64,000 bases of DNA from Shinisaurus crocodilurus. Taxonomy: Eukaryota; Chordata; Lepidosauria; Squamata; Shinisauridae. Shown one piece after another: positions 43,319 to 54,197 of this stretch. Positions within the stretch are counted from its first letter, which is position 1, and every line of letters starts with the position of its first letter. Location of the stretch: positions 1-64,000 of the forward strand of contig JAHFWL010000240.1 in NCBI GenBank assembly GCA_021292165.1, in the 5' to 3' direction. A program made the position numbers and the translations under genes. Under the pieces are notes generated by a model. It saw only the letters and a list, made by a program, of their open reading frames with translations. It searched no databases and had not been told where the DNA came from.

Positions 43319-44219
43319 CCCCACTAGGACAAGACCACCAAAAATGCCAAGAAGCAGCATCAGTTTGTGCACATCTCTTAACACAAATCTGGTGAGCCTA
43401 TAATAGTGGAAACCAGGATCTGACTTTGGATAACATTTCAGATTTGTTCATATTCATAGATTTCATAGATCATAGAGTTGGAAGGGGCCTACAAGGCCAT
43501 CGAGTCCAACCCCCTGCTCAATGCCGGAAACTAGAGGAGGGGTCTCCCATCCAAGTAATAGCCAGGCCTGACCCTGCTTAGCTTTCCACGCACCAGCTGG
43601 GTCCAACTGGGGGAGGGAGCAATCCTATGGCCCCCATGGCATTGTCTGAGGGGCGGCCATAGGATACTGGGGATTCCCTCCTCCAAGGTGGAAGACGGCG
43701 CTCCAACCTCGGAAGGGGGAGTCAGAGATCCGATCCTCCCTCCCCTGACCCCTCACAGCCAGTGCAGAAAGAACTGCCCCAACCAGCCTTCAAGGTTGGA
43801 AAATCGACCTCGCAGAGGGGGGGGGAAGGGGGCGTTTCGCGGGGTGAGGAAGGGAGGAGACCGGAGCGGCCAGGATAGGAGCTGTCCTGAGCCTCTTCCA
43901 ACCTCCTTCCCTCCCCCTCTGAAGCGCCATGGCTAGACAGGCTGTAAAGCCCATCTAGCAAAAGATGCAGGGTGGGAGGATTGGGAGGTGAAGATATCCC
44001 CCCCCCCCCCGCATCAGATGATCGGAAGCCTCCAAGAAGCTTCCGATCATTGAGGGCGCAATCGATAGGGTTGCGCACAAAATGCATTTTTTAAAAAGTC
44101 AAATAGCCACCGCAAGGGGTACAGGAGAGCAGAATCCAGGCAATGGTGGTGGGGTGGATGAATGAGAACCATTTCCCCCTTGCTGTCCTCTGAATGAAGT
44201 GTGTGTGTGTGTGTGTGTG

Positions 44220-44264
<45 letters not shown>

Positions 44265-47200
44265 ACATCAGGATCAGGGGGGGGAGTTAATCTCCACCCA
44301 CCACAGTTCTGATGGTGCTCATTGCCCCCTCCCCTGCAGGTATTTGCATAAGAAAAAAGGTGGCTATTAAATGCAGTAATAACTTTAAGGCAGTGTTCTC
44401 CAACCTTGTAGGCCAAAAACATCTGGGGACCCAAGATTGGAGAACACTGCTTTAAGGTCATATTTAGTTTTGCTCTTTGAACTCCTTTAGCATACGCATA
44501 TCACTGATGCTGAAAAGGTTATAGCCTGAGTCCATCGATACTTACATTTATCCCATGTTATAATAATTGACTCTCTATCTCTTTTTATTTTTATCTAACT
44601 GAAAGCCAAGAAGATGGGTGTGACAGGCTCTCGCCACACACACCCTTACTTGGAGATTACCTTCAGGTTGGAAAAACTTCATGGGTGAAGTGGTCCCGGA
44701 TTTGTCTGGGCCTGTGACTCATGCTGGCTCAGCTTGTCTGAGCGTGGAAAGTTAAGCAGGGTCAGGCCTGGTTATTATTTGGATGGGAGACCCCTCCTCT
44801 AGTTTCCTGCATCGAGCAGGGGGTTGGACTCGATAGCCTTGTAAGCCCCTTCCAACTCTATGATCTATGAATCTATGAAACGTGAGGTCGTGGTAACACC
44901 CTGTCCAATGCTGTCTTTGCAGATCACACAGATATTCATAGGAATTATAGGAATCGCTTTTGGACTTTTGGTTGAGCTGGTGGCATACCCAATAGCGTAC
45001 TTTATCGCGAAGACACCATACTGGACTGGAGTCTTGGTAATTCTACATCTGCTGCGTGCGTTAACAACCGTTCTGCAGGTTTTACCTTAGCACAGGAATT
45101 GTTCAGCTTGTGCCCTCCTTTCGATTATGTCCTCAGTCCCAGTGTTGCCGAGGGGCTGCCCAAAGCTTCAGAACCAGTGGGCAGTCAAATGGATTGAAGA
45201 ACCTCAGTGGAAGACCAGAAGACGACCTTGGTCTTGTAATGTAGCCAGGGCAGAATATCTTTCACAATTCCCCAACTGCAATGTGAAGGCATGGGATTTG
45301 GTACTGAGCACAAAATTCAATATCAGCTTTAGTTTTCTTTTGGAAAAGGAAGGTTCTAGTCCTTATGGACATGGTAATAAGCTTGAAAACTCGTAAGGAA
45401 TGTCTTGTGGAAGTCTTAAGAATGTCTGGAGTGGTATTCCAGTAATTATGAGATGGGCCTTCGTTGGTCTGCACATACGTATCCTTGATCTTCCCTAGGG
45501 CTTCCAGAAGCAGAATCAGTAATGCAAGCTGAGCAAATGCAGGTGGCCGGTTTGCATGGCTTCTTCAGGTCTCTGCGTGTATCCACTGGCCTGACAGGAT
45601 GGTTGGGGTTCAGTAAGAGGGATGGGGTGAGTTTTGTAGAGGGCAAGGAATGCAAGGCAGGGTGCAGAGTAACAGACAGACAGGAAGTGGTACAGAATTC
45701 TCCATTGTGAGCATCTTCCAAAGGAGGAGAGTCAGTGTGGTGTAGTGGTTAGAGCAGGGGTTCCCAATGTGGTTCCTATGGGCACCACAGCACCTGCAGG
45801 GACCTCCAAGGGTGCCCACAAAGCTCTCCACTCCCCGCCCCCTTAAAAAAAAAAATATTTTTAATAAAAACCTTGGAAAATATTAGGGCAGTCTTCTTTC
45901 TCTCCCTTTCTAGCCTCACTATTTCTATCCCCCCCTGCTAGTCTCTAGCTCAGTGTTCTCCAACCTTGGGTCTGTTGTGATATGTATCACTTTACCAGCT
46001 GCAGCACATTGTTTACACATGGAAGGGACAGAATGGCTGTAAACAGTTTGTTGTGTCTTGCTGGGATCCTTGTGTTTTCGCATGAGAACCTGGACTGTGA
46101 GAACAATATGAGCTGGTCACATGGTTTGTATGTTCTGATGACGTGCTAACTTGTTTTCTGTCTGAAGCCATCTTAGAGAGAAGGTGGACTGCTTTCTCTC
46201 TTCTTCTTGTTCTTCTTGCTTGACTTTGTTCCTGCAACAATGTAATGTCTTTGCTGAGGTGGAGTGAAGCTCAACTTACTCCACTGGATGTAATGCTTGC
46301 TATGCATTTATACTCTGCACATGGACTGTAACTAGGAAATGTATACTCTGTAGAACTTTACTTGCTAAGTAAATAAACAGGTAGAATTAGACCTGTGGTG
46401 TTCCAGAGTGTTTCCTGACTCCATGGATTAATCTGCAACAGGGGAAGCTGGAAGCAAGTCTGATTACAGGGCAGACTGGGCTGGCCAAACTGGTACCGAC
46501 ACAGCACGCTGCACGCTGCGCAGGGAGATGAGATCTGGAAGATCTGTGTGTGGAATTTCAGGCGTCTGTTAGCACACAGATAGGATTATAAATCTCCCAA
46601 CTCGCACACACGCCAACAGGGTCCCCAGATGTTTTTGGCCTACAACTCCCAGCATGCCCCAGCCAGCGTTGCTGGCTGGGGCATGCTGGGAGTTGTAGGC
46701 CAAAAACATCTGGGGACCCAAGGTTTGGAGAACACTGCTCTAGCCTTTCTCATTCTCTACCCCTGTCAGGATCTGCTCTGCAGCTCCATCTGGTGGCTCC
46801 CTTGGGAACAACAGCTTGATCTGCAGTACCTCTTCTCAGGGTGCAATCCCTGACTGGTAAGCACTCCCAGGTGCATTAATGCGCACCAGTAATGGGAGCA
46901 GTAGGAGGCTCCATGTAAGGGCTTCCTCTGCACTCCAGTCTCTGCCGCAGCAACACAAGCTACTGTGTTGTCTACAGCCGGTTCCTGCTTCCAGCAACCA
47001 ACCTTGATCCTCACCTTGCCAGGTGTTTGACCCGTGACCGCTCTTGACCTACGCTTCTGCCTCTGGCCCTGCTCTGCCTGGCACGTGCCTGAACCCTGCT
47101 ACTCTCGAATCTGCCCCTTGCCTCTGGCCTTTGTCTGGACTCTGTTGCTCTTGAACCTGCTTCTCGCCTCTGTCCCCTGCCTGGACTTGCTTGCTCCCTG

Positions 47201-50200
47201 GATTTGCCTCTCGCCCTCGCTTGGACTCCGCTGCTTCGTGCTTGAACCTTTCTTGCTTACCGGACTTCCCTCCCGCCTCTGGTCCCATCTTGCTTGATAT
47301 GTGCTTTGACCTCGTCCTGTCTTCTGGATTCCACTCGCTCCTGATCTGCTCCCGCCTCCCATCATCCCCTGGCCCCGGTGTTCCAGCCCAGGACCCTTGC
47401 CGCCCAGGACCTGGAGCTGACAACCCCTTTGCCTTCCTGTTTTCCCCTCCCTCCCAGCCTCTGTCATAGAATTATAGAAAAGTAGAGTTGGAAGGGGCCT
47501 ACCAGGCCATTGAGTCCAACCCCCCGCTCAATGCAGGAATCCAGGTCAAAGCATCCCTGACACATGGCTGTCCACCAGCTGCACCTTGAATGCCTCCAGA
47601 GTGGGGGAGCCCACCACCTCCCTAGGTAGTTGATTCCATTGTCTTATTGCTCTGACAGTCAATAAATTTTTCCTGGTTTAGGTGGAATCTGGGTTCCTGT
47701 AACTTGAGACCATTATTCCGTGTCCTGCAAACTGGGATGGTCGAGAGGAGATCCTGGCCCTCCTGTGTGTGACAACCCTTCTCTAGCTCTGCTATTTCTC
47801 TCTCCACCTCCTTACCTCACCCGCTGGGTTCCCAGGGATTCAGGTCGCCTTCCCCCAGCCACGGACTTCTTGCACTCGATGGGGATGGTAGGATCCGCCT
47901 CCGCGTACTCACTCCACAGTTGAGATTTCTTGCCTTCAACGCTCCCCTCTGGCAGCTAGGCTTCCACAGACTGGGGTAGCCCCTTCCAAGCAATCTGAAC
48001 GTTTTCCCTGAGGCTCAATCTCACACTTCAATCTCTAAAAAGCAACAAACCTCTACTCAATGTACCAAAGTCTCCCCAATCTTCCCCATTTGCCCACGTG
48101 CACCCACTCTGTGGTTCAGTTTCGAATCCCAGCGCTTGCCACCATGTGGAGGAAGGGGGACTGGCTGACCCGCCACAACCCACCCTTTCCTACCCAAAGG
48201 ACCCAAGGCCCCCTGAGATCTCAAGGTACCAGACTGCCAGCCTCAGCTCTCTGCAATCCTACTTGAATCTCTGCCAGGGACTTGCCTTTGACTGTAACCT
48301 GGATTTATATGCTGAACCAACAGAGCATTCACAAACACCATGTGGGGTAAAACCAAGAAGGTTTATTCAGGTAGCATATTACGACAAAAGGTGGGAAATG
48401 AGGGAAGGACACGAAATAGAGAGACACTTTGGTACACACAGTAAAGCTGCAAAACAATAAAAGCTGATTCCTTATATCTCCCAGGCACACAGCTAGTTAC
48501 CTGGGGGCCAGTTCTCTTCAGGGTTGGTTTCAGCACAGCCCTGCCGCCCGAGGAGACTACCACACCTACCCTAAGGTCCGAGATGGGTAGCCCTCCACAA
48601 GGCTTGCCTTTGCCAAAGCCCTCATTCAGCTAATTTCACCAGGAGCTACCTGGGGCCGGATCCTGAGGTCAGCCCGAAGGCTTGGACCTCGGCGTAGCTT
48701 GCTGCCATTGATCCACAGCAACCACGGGACGACCAAAGACAAAAGACAAAAGCCACACCTTGGCAATGTATCTTTTCCCCCTCCCCTCCTCCTTTCTGTA
48801 GCTCCGCTGCCTCTAGCCAATCAGGATGCACTTCACCTGGCCAGGCAGGGGAGGGATGATTCACGACTCATGACATTTGCATTTTGCATCTCAAAAGCCT
48901 GGTAGACCTTGGGATGCCATCCAGAGGAACTATGCACACCCCACCCCCCCAGCCTCCAGCCGGTTCACACATGAGGTGTATGTGTGTGTGTGTGTGTGTG
49001 TGCGTGTGCAGGCGTGTGAGTGTGTGTGTAGGAACCCCCAGAGGCCCTTTTCTCCACAGACAACCCTTCTCTAGCTTTGCTATTTCTCTCCCCACCTCCT
49101 TACCTTGCTGTCTCTCTTTCTTCCAGCCTATAGCCTTGCTCTTTCTCTCCTCTACCCCTTTGCCTTGCTGTTTCCTCTCATGTCCCAGCCTCTAGCCTCG
49201 CTATTTCTCTCTCCACCACCACCTTTTTAGCTCACTTTTAACTAGCCAGGCCCCCACAGCAGCCATTATGTGACTAGCCACATCCTCCATTGGAGCCATT
49301 TTGTGTTGGTGCCCACAGCAGTTCCTCAAATTCCCTTGCCTATGAGTCCAAAAAGGTTGGGGACCCCCGGGTTAGAGGGTTGGACTAGGGCTGGTAAGAC
49401 CCAGGTTCAATTCCCCACTCAGCCATGAAGCTCAGTGTGTGATTTTATACCTCTCTCTCTCAGGCCAACGTACCTCACAGGGTTCTTGTGAGGATAACAT
49501 GAAGTGGGGAAGAGAGCCATTCATGGCCATGAGCTGTTTGGGGGCGAGGGTGGGATTAATAATAACCCAGCAAACCTGGAACAAAAAGCAGTTTTGTCCA
49601 GAGGCCTCTGTGAGTGCACAGGCACATGCCTTCGCTTTGCATAGGGAGAGAGGGAGGGGTGCCAGTTCTAACCCCCTCTGGACACTAAATTAGAAGTTAT
49701 GGAGCTTCAAACTTGTCATCTGATTAGTATGGATCTGTCCACTAGAACAGGTATTGTGGCTTCATTGCATTTGCTTGAGAAATGTCCGATCTTATCATGT
49801 CTTGTAGTTCTCTGATTATGATCTCGGAGACAGAACCAGATGGATACAAGACAGTCCCTTTGAATCTTGTTCACTGCCTCTGACTTCCCTTTCCATCTCT
49901 TACAGTACATCATTTCAGGATCATTGTCTGTGGCAGCTGCCAGGAACCCCAAGATGTCACTGGTAATGAACCTATCTGGGGAATGTGTGAGGTGATGAGG
50001 GAGGATGAGACGGAGCGTAGAATTAATGACATTCATTGCTTGTCATTTAAGACTCACTCCTAGAATTCCTGGTTTGAAAGTGTCCTGGTTGAGGCAGGTC
50101 CTTGGATCTCTTTGTGGGGTCTTGCAAGTGGGATCAGGCCAGGAGACAAATTGGATTGATGTGGACAAGGTAGAGGCAGTATTCGTTTGTTTGCCTCTGT

Positions 50201-53200
50201 GAGACTGACCTGTTTATGTGAGTTATTAAGTTCCAGGAGAGCAGAAGCAAAAATCTTGGGCCAAGTATCTCTCTTCCTGACATGACCAGTCATATATGCA
50301 AATAAGGAGCTGGTTAGATACCACTGGCCAGGATCTGCTATCGTGGGATGGAGGAGAGTTTCCAGGGACAACAAAGGCTGATGCAGTGAAGTCCAAAGTC
50401 CAGCTGTGTCCTTGCTTGTCATTTAAGACTCACTCCTAGAATTTGTGGTTTGAAGCTGTCCTGTACATTGTCATGTGTTGAGGCCGTTCTCTGGATTGCT
50501 TTATGGGGCCTGGCAAGTGGATTAACATGGATAACACAGAGAGATTGTGCCGATTAAGCACTCTTGTTTGTCTCTGTGTGAACAACCTGTTTGCGTAAAT
50601 TATTTGGTTTCATGAGAACAGAGACAAAAGTCCTGGCCAAGTATTTCTTTCCCGGAGGTAGCCAGTAATGCATGCAAATGAGGGTCCTACATTCAGTAGC
50701 TACAAGAGAGCAGGTGAGGAGCGAGAAGTCCAGACACCCTTAAAAAGGAGGATGTCTCTGGAAGAAGCCTGTTCTGCTCTGGTTACACGGAGAGCTCAGG
50801 GGGAGCTTGGCAAGGCTGAAGGTGAACTTATTTCGTGAAGGAGACGGTGAGATGCCCTTGAAAACACTGACCTGGGACAGGAGAGAGCTGGTTGGATACA
50901 GTTGGCCAGAATCTGATATTTTTGGGATGTAGGAGAATTCTCAAGGACAATGGGGGTTGATCCCATGAAACCCAAAGCCAAGCTGTGCCCATGTGTCCTT
51001 AAATGGTGGTTGATGATTGCCAGAGCACCCCACCGTAGCTGAGAAATGAAAGGGTCTGTGCTCTGCCGTAGTGCAGTGTGGCGCTGTGAATGTGCCCCTG
51101 GAACCTCCATGTTGTTTATCCCCCTTTCAGAGTTTGCTCACTTTCCTTCCTTAAGAAAGATCTACGGAGAATGCTTCTTCGGACTTTATTTCTAGGAGAT
51201 CCAGCAGCAGGATGCCTCCATTACATTATCACCATCAGAGCAATCTGGGTCACAATATAGAGCAAGGCCCCTTAATAAATAAAACAACACTATAATTCTT
51301 TGTTACTACTAGGTTAAAGGCATGCTGGCGATGAATGTGGTGAGTGCCGTGGCAGCTGCCATTGGGGCCGTGATCTTCACTTATTCAGTGCATTGGGACT
51401 TTCGACGATCGGAGGTAATGTCTAGGTGCAAGAACGTCAATTCACAGTTGTCTCCAAAGTGTTCTGATCCCCAGATCATCTCTCATCTAAGTGCAAGTCC
51501 CACCAAGGCTGGGCTTTGGGGAGCTTGTCCATCCTCAACAGGGCAAGAGGAGTGAGTGTGTCTAGCCTGCTGGAGGACCCTGACACTGAATGGTGCCACC
51601 AGTATAATTCCTAATAACAAGGCTTCACATGTCCAGAGCAGTGCTAAAGAGGGTGTGGGGAATAGGGGTGGTAATAACTTTGTTTTGGGTCTACTGCAGC
51701 TAGTAATTTTTGCTGCATTTCTCTGTACCCCAGTCCCTTAAAACGGTACAACCCTCATGGATTCCTGAGGGTGGCAACCAAAGTAGGCAGCTCTGCATAG
51801 TCTCCTCTATCGTTTCCAGGGGAGACGATGCCATAGAGCATTAGCGTCCCCACATTTTAGGCCAGGCACACATCTTTGTTTAGAGTATGACTGATTACCC
51901 ATACCTGTTAAATATATATGCATGTATGTATGTATGGCTCTGGAGAATGATTGCCTTTGCTGGCATATCTGCTTCATTGACAGGATTCCCTGCTTGAAAC
52001 ATCGGCAGTTCTCCTGGCTTTTGTCGTCTTAGAGTTCTGCATCGCCATCTGCACCGCTGCATTTGGCTGCAAGACCGTGTGCCGGGATAGCTACACTGAA
52101 ACGGTAACATTTAGAAGAGGCTAGATTGGTAGACAAAGAGATCCAGGAGTCGGACCTGTTCTTTTGCCCCTTAATGAGCTGTTTGTTGTCAAAATGGTAT
52201 TCTACATGTGGGTTGGACCTCTGGGTCAAGGATGCTTGTAGCACTGACTCTTAGCTGTCCACCTCCAAGCTCCTATTGCAGAGTGGACCGGGGATCTAGC
52301 CAGCAGTTGGGATCAGCGGGGCAGAGTATCCAGTCTGGGTTTCAGTCTGAACTTGGCGTGGAACCTATTTTGCGGATAGGGTTCAGCACCACGGATAACT
52401 CATAGTAGCCCTATTATTCACACACATTTTGGACATGGTAAATTGTTCTAGGGAATGGAATGTTCAGGTGGCTTTCTACCTGTGTGCTGTGCTGAGGTTG
52501 GTGCCTTCATATCCTCAAGGACAAGGTGGGGAACTTCTTTCAGCCCGAGGACCGAATTCCATTTTGGAGAAGCTTTCGGGGGGGGGGGTGCATTCCAGTG
52601 GTGGGCGGGGCTGAAGGCAAAAGGGGTGGGGCCAAAACTACAGAAAATACTAGCCTATTTTAGCCTAAGGCTCTTAGTGCCAGTGATAATGAAGCCTTAG
52701 CATAGGCATTTCAACCTAATGGGGGACAGTAGAGGCTGGTCGTAGCTCCATAAGAACATAAGAAGAGCCCTGCTGGATCAGACCAAGCGTCCATCTAGTC
52801 TAGCATTCTGTTCACACAGTGGCCAACCAGCTGTCCACAGGGTCCCACAAGCAGGACAGGAGTGGCAACTGCACCTTCCCGCCCATGTTCCCCAGCTACT
52901 GGTGTACACAGGCATACTATGTCCAATACTGGATACTGGCTCTGATAATGCCTCCTCATTGGATGACTCCATTGGGTACTAGTATTGCAAGAGGGAGAAA
53001 AACCTCTCTCTATCCATTTTTTGCATGACATACATAATTTTATACACCTCTATCATGTCCCCCCCCCCCCCCTTGCTCACCTTTTTCTCTAAGCCAAAGA
53101 GACTGAAAAATTGTAACCTTCCTTTGTAGGGGAGTTGCTCCAGCCCCTTCATCATTTTGGTCCAGCATTCTAAGAACGTAAGAAGTGCCCTGCTGGATCA

Positions 53201-54056
53201 GACCAAGGGTCCATGTAGTCCAGCATTCTGTTCGCACAGTGGCCAACCAGCTGCCCACGGGATCCCAGAAGCGGGACATGAGTGCAACTGCACCCTCCCA
53301 CCCATGTCCCCCAGCAACTGGAATACTTAGGCATACTGCCTCTGATACTCCAATGTCAGGGCTGTGTATCTGCTCCGGATTTCACTCTGAACTTTTAGGG
53401 AGCTATCCAAGGTGCTGAATCATATCCCCAAAATAGGTTCAGCACCAGGGATGGCTTCTTAAAAGTTCTGAGTAAAAATCTGGAGTGGATGCACAGCCCA
53501 ACCACACTGATATTGGCGCCACCAGCCGCCACTGATGAGGAAAACTGCAGAAAGGCCAGGAAGCCACCCAACGATCGGTGGTTGGGGGAAAGGACCATGG
53601 CCATCTGGGAAACCCTTGGCGGTCCAGGTTAGGACCCTAGCAGGGCCGGATTTGGCCTTTGGGTCTGAGGTTCCCCACCTCTGCTCTTGGGGATTGTTCT
53701 TGTAACAGGTTTAGGGTAAGCAATCAAACGCCACACTTGGGCTGTGCTCTAAACAAAGATGGCCCGTGCCCTAAAAAGTGGAAATACGAATGCTCTATAG
53801 CAAGCTAAGAGGGTCACATCTCTGGCTGGCTGATCTGCACTAAATAACAACCGGAGTAATAAACATTAAAAAAAAAAAAAAACTGATTAAGTTGCTCTCA
53901 ATTCTAAAAAACCACAGACAGAGGCAGAAAGTGTCCACTTAGCAGTTTGGTTATAGCAGCAGCTCATTTTCTTTGGCATGTGCTCATTGTTTTAAATAGT
54001 TGTGCTGTTTTTTCCACACAAAAAAGGAGACCTTAAATGATGCTGCTGAAAATTCA

Positions 54057-54087
<31 letters not shown>

Positions 54088-54142
54088 CTTCTTCTTCTTC
54101 TTCTTCTTCTTCTTCTTCTTCTTCTTCTTCTTCTTCTTCTTC

Positions 54143-54197
<55 letters not shown>

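Larger units (their letters stand above)
45756..49369. mobile_element. hAT element carrying nested insertions
   Basis: The ends CAGGGGTTCCCAATGTGG and AAAGGTTGGGGACCCCCG are imperfect inverted repeats. The exact octamer GGTTAGAG lies at 45748-45755 and 49370-49377. Its own sequence is non-coding, with repeated CTAGCCTCGCTATTTCTCTC units. It has been enlarged by a palindromic MITE with an LTR (45951), a CR1 fragment (47465) and probably further elements. Confidence 0.8.
45731..49545 (+). mobile_element. Sauria-type SINE split by a 3.6-kb hAT element
   Basis: The head (CAGTGTGGTGTAGTGGTTAGAG) ends at 45755 and the SINE resumes at 49378 with GGTTGGACTAGGGCTGG, CCACTCAGCCATGAAGCTC and ACCTCACAGGGTTCTTG. 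The octamer GGTTAGAG is repeated at the junction. Confidence 0.85.
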
